Shown: positions 36,991-46,436 of the stretch, one piece after another
Numbering within the stretch: the first letter of the stretch is position 1
Layout of the letters: each line of letters starts with the position of its first letter
DNA from: JAGDMS01 sp050015455
GTDB taxonomy: Bacteria > Desulfobacterota > Binatia > HRBIN30
Direction of reading: 5' to 3'
NCBI GenBank assembly: GCA_050015455.1
Contig: JBEKBJ010000006.1
Span: forward strand, 31,913-95,912
Length of the DNA: 64,000 bases
Program-made: the position numbers and the translations under genes
Notes under the pieces: generated by a model
What the model was told of the DNA's origin: nothing
Databases searched by the model: none
What the model saw: only the letters and a program-made list of their open reading frames with translations

Positions 36991-38340
36991 ATGAGTGAGT
37001 ACAGCGCGTGGTTCGAATGCATCAACGGCTGCCCGACGCATTTCAGCCTCTTCGAGGTTATCTACCGCTGTCCGAATTGCGGCGATCTGCTGGATGTGGC
37101 TCACGACATGAACGCTCTCAAGCGGCGCTCGCCGGCGGCCTGGATGCAACTGTTCGATGACCGCTATCGCCGCAACGCGTTTCCTTACGGCTCCGGAGTA
37201 TGGGGCAAGAAGGAATGGGTGGCGCCGTTCATCGATAACGAGAACATCGTGTCGACCTATGAAGGGGGCACGAACCTGTTCTGGGCCGACCGCTACGGCA
37301 AGCTGCTCGGGGTCGAGGACCTGTGGGTGAAGCAGTGCGGCAACTCGCACACCGGATCGTTCAAGGATCTCGGCATGACCGTGCTGGTCTCCGTGGTCAA
37401 GCAGATTATCGCCGAGGGCGAGCAAATCACGGCCATTGCGTGCGCTTCCACTGGTGACACCTCGGCAGCGTTGGCCAATTACTGCGCCGCGGCCGGCATC
37501 CCGGCCGTGGTGCTGTTGCCGCACAACAAGGTCTCGCCGGCGCAACTCGTGCAGCCGCTGGCAAACGGAGCGCTGGTGCTGAGCCTGGACACGGACTTCG
37601 ACGGCTGCATGGCTATTGTCCAGGAGATCACCAAGGACCGCACTGTATATCTGGCGAACTCGATGAACAGCCTGCGCTTGGAAGGCCAGAAGACGGTGGG
37701 CATCGAGATCGTGCAACAATTTGATTGGGAGGTGCCGGACTGGATCGTCATTCCCGGCGGCAACCTCGGCAACGTCAGCGCGCTCGGGAAGGGCCTGCTG
37801 ATGATGAAGGAGCTTGGCCTCATCCAAAAGCTGCCGCGCATCGCCGTCGCACAAGCGGAGAATGCCAATCCGCTCTATCTGTCGTACCTGAAGAACTTCG
37901 AATCCTTTGTGCCGGTCACCGCCAAGAAGACGCTGGCCAGCGCCATCCAGATCGGCAATCCGGTGAGCTACAAGCGCGCCGTCAAGGCGCTGCAGCAGTT
38001 CGACGGTGTGGTCGAGCAGGCGAGCGAGAACGAGCTGGCGGACGAAGCGGCGCGCGCCGACCGCACCGGTATGTTCAACTGCCCGCACACCGGTGTTGCC
38101 CTGGCCGTGTTCCGTAAGCTGGTCGAGCGCAGGGTCATTCGCTCCAACCAGCGCGTCGTGGTCATCTCCACCGCGCATGGGTTGAAGTTCGCCGATCAGA
38201 AGACGGCGTACCACCTCGGCCGGATCGAAGGGGTGCACTCCACGTTCGCCAACCGGCCCGTGGAAATTCCGGCCGACGTACGGGTAGTGCGCGACACGAT
38301 CAAGCGCTACGCTGACAAAATTAAGCTGCTGGAGGCGTGA
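36991..38340 (+). CDS. thrC: Threonine synthase
   Basis: A 449-aa PLP enzyme that converts O-phosphohomoserine to threonine. An N-terminal zinc-ribbon-like segment has CINGC and CPNCGD, found in one threonine synthase class. The PLP lysine is in NSHTGSFKDLGM; the phosphate loop is in STGDTSAALANYC and IPGGNLGNVSAL. ATG 36991 follows GAGGAGCACGGTG and is preferred over the in-frame 36934. The next gene (GTG 38342) begins one base after this stop, which links threonine and methionine branch enzymes in one operon. Confidence 0.9.
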   Translation: MSEYSAWFECINGCPTHFSLFEVIYRCPNCGDLLDVAHDMNALKRRSPAAWMQLFDDRYRRNAFPYGSGVWGKKEWVAPFIDNENIVSTYEGGTNLFWADRYGKLLGVEDLWVKQCGNSHTGSFKDLGMTVLVSVVKQIIAEGEQITAIACASTGDTSAALANYCAAAGIPAVVLLPHNKVSPAQLVQPLANGALVLSLDTDFDGCMAIVQEITKDRTVYLANSMNSLRLEGQKTVGIEIVQQFDWEVPDWIVIPGGNLGNVSALGKGLLMMKELGLIQKLPRIAVAQAENANPLYLSYLKNFESFVPVTAKKTLASAIQIGNPVSYKRAVKALQQFDGVVEQASENELADEAARADRTGMFNCPHTGVALAVFRKLVERRVIRSNQRVVVISTAHGLKFADQKTAYHLGRIEGVHSTFANRPVEIPADVRVVRDTIKRYADKIKLLEA

Positions 38341-38341
38341 C

Positions 38342-39538
38342 GTGTCGAGCGAAAAATTCCAACGCCATCAGGCTGGACCGAGCACGCGGGCGGTGCACGG
38401 CGGCGAGCCGCGCACGAAGGTGACCAGTGCCATCGCCATGCCGATCATCCAGAGCGCCACCTTCACCTTCACCGACACGAAAGAGTTGTCCGACTACTTC
38501 GAAGGCCGCATCGAGCGCGAGGAGTACGGCCGCTACGGCAATCCGACCCAACGCGTGGCCGAACTCAAGCTGGCGGCGCTCGAAGGGGCGGAAGACGGAC
38601 TCTTGTTCTCGACCGGCATGGCGGCGGTCACCACCACGCTCTTCGCCATGCTCTCCCGCGGCGCGCACGTGGTGGTCACTAGTGACGCCTATCGGCGGAC
38701 GCGGGAGTTCGTGCATCAGATCTTGCGGCGCTATGGCGTCGAGGTCTCCACCGTGCCGGCTGGCGATTACGAGCGCATGGAGGAGGCGGTACGGACGACC
38801 ACGCGGCTCATCTTCAGCGAGTCACCCACCAACCCGTACAACCGCATCCTCGACCTCGAGCGTGTTGCCGGCATCGGCCGCCGGCATCGGGTGAAGACCA
38901 TCATCGATTCGACCTTCGCCACACCGATCAATCAGCGGCCAACCGAGTTCGGCATCGATCTCGTCATCCATTCCGCCACCAAGTACCTCGGCGGCCACAA
39001 CGATTTCCTCGCCGGAGTACTCCTGGGCAGCGCCGATCTCGTTGGGGTCGTGCGTGAGTTTCAAGGCATCACTGGAGCGATCGCAGATCCGTTCGTTTCC
39101 TATCTGTTGATCCGCGGCATCAAGACGCTGGCGCTGCGGGTGGCGCGGCAGAACAAAAACGCCCAGCGCCTCGCGGAGTTCCTGGAGCAGCACCCCAAAG
39201 TCGAACGCGTCCACTACCCAGGCCTCCCGAGTCATCCGGAACACGATATCGCAGTGCGACAGATGCGCGGCTTCGGTGGCGTGGTGTCCTTCGAGGTGTA
39301 CGGCGACCTCCACACGGCATCGCGTTTGGTCGATGCCTGCAGGATTCCGCGCATCGCCCCGTCGTTCGGTGGCGTCGAGAGCCTGATCGAACAGCCGGCG
39401 CGGATGAGCTACTACGGGTTGACCACGGAGGAGCGCTTGCAGGTCGGCATCAAGGACACACTGGTGCGCTATGCCGTCGGGGTGGAGGACGCCGACGACT
39501 TGATCGCTGATTTGGCGCAGGCGCTGGAGCAGATCTGA
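38342..39538 (+). CDS. Cys/Met-metabolism PLP enzyme (cystathionine gamma-synthase-like)
   Basis: A 398-aa PLP enzyme of the CGS family. GTG start one base after thrC. Signatures: the RYGNPTQRVAE motif, FSTGMAAV, SPTNPYNRILD, DSTFATP, and the Schiff-base lysine in HSATKYLGGHND. It could be cystathionine gamma-synthase (MetB), gamma-lyase, or a homoserine sulfhydrylase; sequence alone does not decide. Placement with thrC (which shares the O-phosphohomoserine pool) and opposite metF favours a methionine biosynthesis role. Confidence 0.85.
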   Translation: MSSEKFQRHQAGPSTRAVHGGEPRTKVTSAIAMPIIQSATFTFTDTKELSDYFEGRIEREEYGRYGNPTQRVAELKLAALEGAEDGLLFSTGMAAVTTTLFAMLSRGAHVVVTSDAYRRTREFVHQILRRYGVEVSTVPAGDYERMEEAVRTTTRLIFSESPTNPYNRILDLERVAGIGRRHRVKTIIDSTFATPINQRPTEFGIDLVIHSATKYLGGHNDFLAGVLLGSADLVGVVREFQGITGAIADPFVSYLLIRGIKTLALRVARQNKNAQRLAEFLEQHPKVERVHYPGLPSHPEHDIAVRQMRGFGGVVSFEVYGDLHTASRLVDACRIPRIAPSFGGVESLIEQPARMSYYGLTTEERLQVGIKDTLVRYAVGVEDADDLIADLAQALEQI

Positions 39539-39699
39539 AGCTCGGCTGTACGGTCGCATCATCCCGTCCAGCGCGTATACGGCCAGGTACGGCCCCGCTC
39601 ATCGGGGCCGAGGTGGAGGCCTCGGCGGCACGCGCTTCACCATACTGCTATTATGATTGTCAAGTACAAGATGGAACGCTTGGCAAGAGAAAACTCTGC

Positions 39700-39927
39700 C
39701 TACAACTCGGCCGGCGCGGGCTCGTCCTCTACCCAGACAAAATGCGCTCCACAGTGGAGGCACAGCGCGTCCAGGTACATGATGCCATGTACGCTGCCGA
39801 GCGGCAGGCGCTGCTGATGGCGGTGCTTGAGGACATCCTCGCAACGATGCGGCAGAAGCCGGCCTTCGCCCTTGACCCGGCTTCGGGTCGGAGGCTGGAG
39901 CGGAGTGAAGGTGACGATGGTTGCCAC
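39700..39927 (-). CDS. Small CxxC protein downstream of metF (uncertain)
   Basis: A 75-aa frame starting four bases after the metF stop on the same strand, so it could be cotranscribed. The C-terminal half (RLPLGSVHGIMYLDALCLHC, then GAHFVWVEDE) looks protein-like and contains CLHC. The N-terminal half is basic and low complexity. It could be a tail fragment of a zinc-ribbon protein or a spurious ORF. Confidence 0.35.
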   Translation of the reverse strand: MATIVTFTPLQPPTRSRVKGEGRLLPHRCEDVLKHRHQQRLPLGSVHGIMYLDALCLHCGAHFVWVEDEPAPAEL

Positions 39928-39931
39928 AGGA

Positions 39932-40801
39932 TCAGTTGCGCAGGCGTTCGAGGATCGCCCGCGTAGAAGGGGATTGATTCAGAGTGTAGAAATGAATTCC
40001 GGGAGCGCTGTAGTCCAGCAGCTCGCGGCACTGCCTCGTCGCGTGGTCGATTCCGATACTGCGCACCGCTTCCTCGTTGCCGCGGACGGCTTCGAGTTTC
40101 GCCTTCAATGGCTCTGGGATTTTGGCGCCACACATCAAGGTGAACCGCTGGATCTGTGCCAGGTTGGTGATCGGCATGATGCCCGCGATGATGGGCACAC
40201 GGATGCCGCGGGCGCGTGCCCGCGCCACGAAGGAGAAGTAATCGGCGTTGTCGAAAAACAGCTGCGTGATCACGAAATCCAACCCCGCCTCGACCTTGAG
40301 TCTTAGGTGTTCCAGGTCCTGCTCCAGGTCGCGACACTCAATGTGCCCTTCCGGATAGCAGGCGCCGCCAAGGGAAAACAAGTACCCGCGCTCGCGAATG
40401 AACCTGATCAGCTCCGAAGCGAAGCCGAAGCCGTCTGCCGGCCGCACGAAATCCTTCTGGTCGCGCGGTGGATCGCCGCGTAGCGCCAGCACATTCTCGA
40501 TCCCGTAGCAGCGCAACCGCTCCAGCAGCGTATCGATTTCGTGCCTGCTGACGCCCACGCACGTTACGTGGGCCATGGCTTCGATGCCGATCTCGTGTTT
40601 GATGTGGCGCACGAGGTCGACCGTCTTCTCGCGGGTACTGCCACCGGTGCCGTAAGTCACAGAGACGAAGCTCGGTCGCAACTCGCGCAGGCGCTCGATG
40701 CTGCGGTATAGGCTCTGCTCTTGCTGCTCCGTCTTCGGGGGGAAGAATTCGAACGAGAACACGGGACCGGCGGCCCTGAGCATTTCCCCAATGCGCATCA
40801 T
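39932..40801 (-). CDS. metF: 5,10-methylenetetrahydrofolate reductase
   Basis: A 289-aa FAD enzyme forming 5-methyl-tetrahydrofolate for methionine synthesis. TIM-barrel motifs: FSFEFFPPKTEQQEQ at the N-terminus, FVSVTYGTGGST, NVLALRGDPPRD, GGACYPEGHIE and ITQLFFDNADYF, then PIIAGIMPI. The frame extends to 41008, but ATG 40801 (or 40798) places these motifs at the normal distance. It faces the CGS-like gene convergently, and the cstA gene starts 95 bases away on the other strand. Confidence 0.9.
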   Translation of the reverse strand: MMRIGEMLRAAGPVFSFEFFPPKTEQQEQSLYRSIERLRELRPSFVSVTYGTGGSTREKTVDLVRHIKHEIGIEAMAHVTCVGVSRHEIDTLLERLRCYGIENVLALRGDPPRDQKDFVRPADGFGFASELIRFIRERGYLFSLGGACYPEGHIECRDLEQDLEHLRLKVEAGLDFVITQLFFDNADYFSFVARARARGIRVPIIAGIMPITNLAQIQRFTLMCGAKIPEPLKAKLEAVRGNEEAVRSIGIDHATRQCRELLDYSAPGIHFYTLNQSPSTRAILERLRN

Positions 40802-40895
40802 CAATACGCTACAGGAAACCAGGGCGGCGGAGCAACGGCGCGCCGCCGCTTGCGTCCGGCCGAGGCCTCTGCGCATATTCCAGGCGGAGGGGTCG

Positions 40896-42932
40896 ATGCG
40901 GAGGTTACGCTGCGGCTTGTGGATGCTGGTCGCCTTGGCGGGCGCAATTGCGCTGGCCATGGTTGGTCTGGCGCGCGGCGAGCAGATCAGCGTCGTGTGG
41001 TTGCTCATCGCTGCCGTGGCGACCTACGCCGTTGCGTACCGCTTCTACAGCAAATTCCTCGCGGCCCGTGTCCTCATGTTGGACGACCGGCGGCAGACGC
41101 CCGCCGAGCGCATCAATGACGGGCGCGACTTCGTCCCGACCAACCGCTGGGTGGTGTTCGGGCAACATTTCGCGGCGATCGCCGGACCGGGGCCCCTGAT
41201 CGGCCCCACTCTGTGTGCTCAGTTCGGCTATCTGCCGGGAACGCTGTGGATCATTATTGGCGTCGTCGTCGGGGGCGCCGTGCAGGATCTCCTCATTCTG
41301 GTGGGTTCGTTGCGTCGTGACGCAAGGTCACTTGGAGAGATGGCACGGGAGGAAATCGGGGTGCTGGGCGGCTTCGCGGCGCTGGGCGGCGTGCTGCTTA
41401 TCATGATCATTCTGATGGCCGTCCTCGGCTTGGTCATCGTCAATGCACTGAAGGGCAGCCCATGGGGTACCTTTACGGTCGGCGCCACCATCCCCGTCGC
41501 CCTGGTAATGGGCTGGTACATGCGCTTCGTCCGCCCCGGCAAGGTGGTCGAGGCGACGGTCGGCGGCCTGACGCTGGTACTGCTGGCGGTGGTCGGTGGC
41601 CGTTGGGTCAGCGAGAGCGCCCTTTGGGCGCCGCTGTTCACCTTTGCCCCCACCGTCCTCGCGTTGATGATCATTGCGTACGGCTTCTCCGCTTCCGTCC
41701 TTCCAGTCTGGCTGCTGCTGGCGCCGCGCGGCTACCTGAGCGCGTTCATCAAGATCGGCACCATCGCGGCCCTGGCGCTGGGAATCCTGGTCTACACGCC
41801 GCCGGTGCAGTTGCCGGCGCTGACCCGCTTCACCGACGGCAACGGGCCGATTTTTGCCGGCAAAATCTTTCCCTTCGCCTTTATCACCATCGCCTGCGGT
41901 GCCATCTCCGGGTTCCACGCGCTGGTTGCTTCCGGTACCACCCCGAAGCTGCTGGGAAAGGAGTCGGATGCCCGCATGGTCGGCTACGGGGCAATGCTGA
42001 TGGAGTCGTTCGTAGCGCTCATGGCGATGATCGCTGCCGCCGTTCTGCAACCGGGCGTGTATTTCGCGGTGAACAGCCCGGCCGGCATCGTCGGCGCTGC
42101 GCCCGAGCAAGCCGTCCAGACCATCTCCGGCTGGGGCTTTTCTGTCACGGCGGCGCAGATGGAAACCCTGGCGGCTGACGTGGGCGAGCGCAGCCTGTTC
42201 GCGCGCACCGGGGGCGCGCCGTCGCTGGCGGTGGGAATGGCGCACATCTTTGCGAACACGCTCGGCGGCAAGACGGTCATGGCGATTTGGTACCACTTCG
42301 CTATCATGTTTGAAGCGCTCTTTATCCTTACCATGATGGATGCGGGAACACGCGTCGGACGATTCATGTTGCAAGACTTCCTTGGCCATCTGTGGCAGCC
42401 GCTCGGACGGACGAGCTGGTATCCGAGTGTGTTCCTCACCAGTGCTGCCATGGTTGGAGCCTGGGGATACCTTCTGTATCAAGGAGTGATGGATCCACTT
42501 GGGGGCATCAACAGCTTGTGGCCGCTGTTCGGCATCTCCAATCAATTGCTGGCGGCGATTGCGCTCTCGGTAGCGACGACGCTCATAGTGAAATCCGGCC
42601 TTGCCCGATACGCCTGGGTCACGCTGGGGCCACTGTGCTGGCTCTTGTCGGTCACACTGAGCGCCGGATACGCGAAGCTCTTCAGCCCCGAGGCGCGGAT
42701 CGGTTTTCTCGCCCACGCGGCCGAGCTGCAAAGTCGCATCGCCGTCGGACAGGTTGCGGCCGCGAACATTTCAGACACGCGGGCGTTGATATTCAACGAC
42801 CGCCTGGATGCTGCTGTGACCGCCTTGTTCATGGGGCTCGTGCTGGTGACCGTGGTGGACGCGTTGCGTGAGTGGTACCGCGTGCTGAGCGCGTGGCAGG
42901 GGCCGCAACAGCGCCTCGCGGCAACTGTTTGA
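40896..42932 (+). CDS. cstA: CstA-family peptide/pyruvate transporter (carbon starvation protein)
   Basis: A 678-aa inner-membrane protein with many hydrophobic helices. CstA signatures: RFYSKFLAARVLMLDDRRQTP, NDGRDFVPTNRWVVFGQHFA, AIAGPGPLIGPTLCAQFGYL, FHALVASGTTPKLL and FEALFILTMMDAGTRVGRF. GGCGGAGGGG lies just before ATG 40896; the open frame continues upstream but overlaps metF. CstA imports peptides or pyruvate under starvation. It is followed by the small YbdD-type gene, the conserved partner. Confidence 0.92.
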   Translation: MRRLRCGLWMLVALAGAIALAMVGLARGEQISVVWLLIAAVATYAVAYRFYSKFLAARVLMLDDRRQTPAERINDGRDFVPTNRWVVFGQHFAAIAGPGPLIGPTLCAQFGYLPGTLWIIIGVVVGGAVQDLLILVGSLRRDARSLGEMAREEIGVLGGFAALGGVLLIMIILMAVLGLVIVNALKGSPWGTFTVGATIPVALVMGWYMRFVRPGKVVEATVGGLTLVLLAVVGGRWVSESALWAPLFTFAPTVLALMIIAYGFSASVLPVWLLLAPRGYLSAFIKIGTIAALALGILVYTPPVQLPALTRFTDGNGPIFAGKIFPFAFITIACGAISGFHALVASGTTPKLLGKESDARMVGYGAMLMESFVALMAMIAAAVLQPGVYFAVNSPAGIVGAAPEQAVQTISGWGFSVTAAQMETLAADVGERSLFARTGGAPSLAVGMAHIFANTLGGKTVMAIWYHFAIMFEALFILTMMDAGTRVGRFMLQDFLGHLWQPLGRTSWYPSVFLTSAAMVGAWGYLLYQGVMDPLGGINSLWPLFGISNQLLAAIALSVATTLIVKSGLARYAWVTLGPLCWLLSVTLSAGYAKLFSPEARIGFLAHAAELQSRIAVGQVAAANISDTRALIFNDRLDAAVTALFMGLVLVTVVDALREWYRVLSAWQGPQQRLAATV

Positions 42933-42940
42933 GGAGAACC

Positions 42941-43129
42941 GTGCTAAGTCGATATGTCATGATGTTCTGGAACGTCGCGCGCGCCGCGATGCGCGAGTGG
43001 ACGGGGGAGGCGGAGTACGAGCGCTACCTGCGCCATTGCGCCCAATGCGGCCAGGCGCCGCTCGATCGCGGGCGCTTTTTCGCCCGGCGCCTGGAGGAGC
43101 GCTACCGGACGCGGGCGTCCTGCTGCTGA
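42941..43129 (+). CDS. YbdD/YjiX-family small protein
   Basis: A 62-aa protein. The GTG at 42941 has GAGGAG five bases upstream. EYERYLRHCAQCGQ, then FFARRLEERYRTRASCC, is the YbdD/YjiX pattern with the terminal CC. In E. coli, YbdD and YjiX are encoded next to CstA and BtsT and are needed for their transport activity. The 8-base gap to cstA agrees with that role. Confidence 0.85.
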   Translation: MLSRYVMMFWNVARAAMREWTGEAEYERYLRHCAQCGQAPLDRGRFFARRLEERYRTRASCC

Positions 43130-43178
43130 TGCCTGCGCCGCCTGCACGTCCCGCCAACAACGAAGGGAGCGCTACCCT

Positions 43179-44021
43179 ATGGACTTCGCCACCCTCAAGC
43201 TCGAACGGCACGATCGGGTGCTGCACATCGTCCTCAACCGGCCCGAGCGGCTCAACGCCATCAACCTTGAGATGCCGCGCGAGCTGGAGCGGGCGGTGGC
43301 GGAGGCCAACGCCAACGAGGGCGTTCGCGTGCTCGTCTTGCGCGGCACTGGGCGGGCCTTCTGCGCCGGCTACGATTTGGATTGGGGCACCCGAATCGAG
43401 CACCAAGTCCAGGCGGACAGCGGCTGGGACCCGGTGCGGGATTTCGCCGCCATGTCGGAGAACGTGCGCTGCTTCATGAGCCTGTGGCACAGTCGCAAAC
43501 CCGTGCTCGCTCAGGTGCATGGCTGGTGCGTGGGCGGCGGCACCGACCTGGCGTTGTGCGCCGATCTGATCCTGGCGGCGGAGGATGCCCAGATTGGCTA
43601 CCCACCGGCACGGGTGTGGGGCTCGCCGACGTCGGCGCTCTGGGCGTATCGTATCGGTATGGAACAAGCAAAGCGGTTGCTCCTGACCGGTGATCCGGTG
43701 GATGGCCGCAGCGCCGAGCGGATCGGGTTGATCTACCGCGCCGTACCGGCGCAACAGCTTGAGAGCGAAGTGGCGGCCTTGGCCGGGCGTATGGCGCTGC
43801 TACCGCTCAATCAACTAGTGATGATGAAGTTGTTGGTGAATCAAGCCTACGAGAATATGGGGCTGCGCACCAGCCAGATGATCGGTACCCTGCTCGACGG
43901 GATCGCCCGCCACACGCCCGAGGGCGTTGCCTGGCGCGAGCTGGCGCTGCAGCAGGGAGTCAAAGCCGCATTGGCTGAGCGTGACGGACCTTTTGGCGAT
44001 TACGGCGCTAGGAAGAAGTGA
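43179..44021 (+). CDS. Enoyl-CoA hydratase/isomerase family protein
   Basis: A 280-aa crotonase-fold enzyme. Motifs: RPERLNAINLEMPRELERA, GRAFCAGYDL (first half of the oxyanion hole), HGWCVGGGTDLALCADLI (second half) and AQIGYPPARVWG. Family members act on acyl-CoA substrates in fatty-acid or aromatic degradation. The catalytic acids of classical hydratases are not both obvious, so isomerase or hydrolase activity is possible. A ribosome-binding GAAGGGAG is near 43163. It is separate from the acyl-CoA dehydrogenase at 54563. Confidence 0.82.
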   Translation: MDFATLKLERHDRVLHIVLNRPERLNAINLEMPRELERAVAEANANEGVRVLVLRGTGRAFCAGYDLDWGTRIEHQVQADSGWDPVRDFAAMSENVRCFMSLWHSRKPVLAQVHGWCVGGGTDLALCADLILAAEDAQIGYPPARVWGSPTSALWAYRIGMEQAKRLLLTGDPVDGRSAERIGLIYRAVPAQQLESEVAALAGRMALLPLNQLVMMKLLVNQAYENMGLRTSQMIGTLLDGIARHTPEGVAWRELALQQGVKAALAERDGPFGDYGARKK

Positions 44022-44063
44022 GCGGCGCCAGTCTTTCGAAGAGGAAGGTAAAAGAGATCTGCA

Positions 44064-46310
44064 ATGTCAAAAACGATGCTCATCAACATGACGCATGCAG
44101 AGGAGAGCCGAGTCGGCATCGTGACCGACGGTGTGCTCACCTCGTTCGAGATCGAGTCTGCCAGCCGTGAGCACTTGAAAGGTAACATCTACAAGGGTGT
44201 GGTGCGCCGGATCCATCCCGCGCTGGAGGCCGCCTTCGTCGACATCGGCGCCGGACGCGATGCGTTCTTGCCTTTGGACGAGATTTGCTTCCGCAATCTG
44301 CCGGACCTGGCGCGCGAGGGCAACGGTGACGGACGGCGCCGCTTGCGCATCAAAGACGTCCTCAAGCCAGGGCAGGAAGTGCTGGTCCAAATCGCCAAAG
44401 AGGAGTTCGGCAACAAGCCGCCCACCCTGAGCACCTTCTACTCGCTCCCGGGCCGTTATCTGGTGCTGCTGCCAGGGTCGGACGAGGCCGGCATCTCCCG
44501 CAGGATCGAGGGCGCGGAGCGCACCCACATGCGCGAGCTGCTCGAGAAGCTGCAGCCGCCGGAAGGGTTCGGCATCATCGTGCGCACCGCCGCCGGCTTG
44601 GAGCAGAGCGCGCGTGAGCTGCACCGCGACCTTAGTTATTTGATGCGCTTGTGGGAGACAATTCGGCAGGCCGCCACCACGAAAATGGCGCCGACGCTGG
44701 TCTATCGCGAGCATGATGTGGTGCTGCGCAACATCCGCGACTATTTCACTCCCGACATAGACCAGATCTACGTTGACAATGAGGAGGTCTTTCAGCGCGC
44801 CCGCGAGTTCCTGCACGACGTGATGCCCGGGAAGGAAGATGTGCTGCACCTGTACGAGGGCGACCAGCCGATCTTCTCCCATTTCAACGTCGAGTCGCAG
44901 ATCGAATCCATTTACAAACGGCGCGTACCGCTGAAGTCGGGGGGCAGCATCGTCATCGACGGCACCGAGGCGCTTACGGCCGTAGACGTCAACTCGGGAC
45001 GTTCGGTGCGCGGCAGCAACCAAGAGGAGACTGCATTCCGCACCAACATCGAAGCCGCGACGGAAATTGCGCGCCAGTTGCGCCTGCGCGACTTGGGCGG
45101 CTTGATCGTCATCGATTTCATCGACATGCGCAGCCCGCAGCACATCTCAGACGTCGAGAAGGCCTTCCGCGAGGCCATGCGCCAGGACAAAGCACGTCAC
45201 GAGACCGCACGCATTTCACATTTCGGCTTGCTCGAAGTGTCACGGCAGCGCCTGCGGCCAGCCGCGGCGGCCACGTCGTACACCGCCTGTCCGATGTGCG
45301 AGGGACACGGGCTTGTTCGCACCACAGAATCCGCGGCGCTGGTGGCCTTGCGCAAGGCTCATAATCGGGTTTCTCAAGGTGATACTGCCTCACTTACAGT
45401 ATCATTGCCGCCAGAGGTTGCCGTGTACCTATTGAATCACAAACGCGACGACCTGGCCCAGTTGGAACGCCGGTACGCCACCCGCATTCAAGTAGCTCTG
45501 AAAGAAGAGCTGATGCCGCACCAATCCGAAATGGAGATTCGGACGCGTCTGGAACCAGAGCAGGCAAAGCTTCGCAGCGCACGCCTCGGTGGCGTCGCGG
45601 TAGAGCCAGCAGCAGCCGCGGCGGCCGTGAACAATGGTGCGACCGGGGCGCCGAGCGAACCCGTGGCGGCGGCCGCAGAGGGTGAGTCGCCGCAAACGGG
45701 CAAGCGCCGGCGGCGCCGGCGTGGGCGTCGCCGCGGCCGCGGCCGGCAGGCAGCGGCCGCTATCGGCGAGGCCCTGGTGGCCCTGGGCCAGTCGACCTCG
45801 CTGATCCACGAAACCGAACCGCAAGCCGCTGCTGGGGACGGCGAGGTCCATGTGGCAGCGAGCGTGTCGGAGTCAGAGCCGATGGTGTCGGTGGAGGCCG
45901 ATACGGCGCCCGCTACGGAAATCAACGCAGCCACTGGGCCGGCGGCGATCGAGGAGGCCTCTCTGGAGCAGGAAAGAGGGGAGTCGGGAGCGCCTGCGGC
46001 GCAGCCGAAAGCTGCAACTACAACTCGCCGGAAACGGGCCGGCGCTGCACGCCGTGGTGCACGCACGGGACGCGGGCGCAAGAAAGCCGCCGAGAGGCGA
46101 TCTGCCGCTGATACCGAAGCGCAGCCCGCGGTGGATGATGCCGCCGCTTTAGCGACGCATGGTGGCGAGCCGACGGCTGCCTCGACCGAAGCGGGGCGCC
46201 AGCCCCAGGTCAAAACACCAGCGCGCAGGACTACCCGCCGGCGCAGCGCGTCACGGCGGTCGCACGCGCGCACAAAAAGGGTGTCGACAGCCGAGCAATC
46301 AGAAAGTTGA
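44064..46310 (+). CDS. Ribonuclease E/G family endoribonuclease
   Basis: A 748-aa RNA-processing enzyme. The N-terminal S1-like domain (~35-120) contains KGVVRRIHPALEAAFVDIGA. The catalytic core has TAVDVNSGRSVRG near ~305 and GLIVIDFIDM near ~350, with the two Mg-binding Asp residues. CPMCEGHGLVR at ~407 is the Zn-link that holds RNase E tetramers. The ~200-aa C-terminal tail is rich in Arg, Glu and Ala with KRRRRRRG-type clusters, as in degradosome-scaffold or RNA-binding tails. It is longer than RNase G (~490 aa) and shorter than E. coli RNase E (~1060). Confidence 0.92.
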   Translation: MSKTMLINMTHAEESRVGIVTDGVLTSFEIESASREHLKGNIYKGVVRRIHPALEAAFVDIGAGRDAFLPLDEICFRNLPDLAREGNGDGRRRLRIKDVLKPGQEVLVQIAKEEFGNKPPTLSTFYSLPGRYLVLLPGSDEAGISRRIEGAERTHMRELLEKLQPPEGFGIIVRTAAGLEQSARELHRDLSYLMRLWETIRQAATTKMAPTLVYREHDVVLRNIRDYFTPDIDQIYVDNEEVFQRAREFLHDVMPGKEDVLHLYEGDQPIFSHFNVESQIESIYKRRVPLKSGGSIVIDGTEALTAVDVNSGRSVRGSNQEETAFRTNIEAATEIARQLRLRDLGGLIVIDFIDMRSPQHISDVEKAFREAMRQDKARHETARISHFGLLEVSRQRLRPAAAATSYTACPMCEGHGLVRTTESAALVALRKAHNRVSQGDTASLTVSLPPEVAVYLLNHKRDDLAQLERRYATRIQVALKEELMPHQSEMEIRTRLEPEQAKLRSARLGGVAVEPAAAAAAVNNGATGAPSEPVAAAAEGESPQTGKRRRRRRGRRRGRGRQAAAAIGEALVALGQSTSLIHETEPQAAAGDGEVHVAASVSESEPMVSVEADTAPATEINAATGPAAIEEASLEQERGESGAPAAQPKAATTTRRKRAGAARRGARTGRGRKKAAERRSAADTEAQPAVDDAAALATHGGEPTAASTEAGRQPQVKTPARRTTRRRSASRRSHARTKRVSTAEQSES

Positions 46311-46436
46311 CGCCGTGCAGTGCGTCAGGTGCGTACGGAACCGAGGCTCAAGACAAACTACGGCTGCAAGTCTTGGGAGAGGCTGTTAGCCAACGTACCG
46401 GCATCCGAACAGTTGGCGGAGCCAAAACCTGCCTCG

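Noticed and set aside
36820..38238. Long reverse ORF (472 aa) opposite thrC
   Set aside because: Antisense shadow of the threonine synthase gene.
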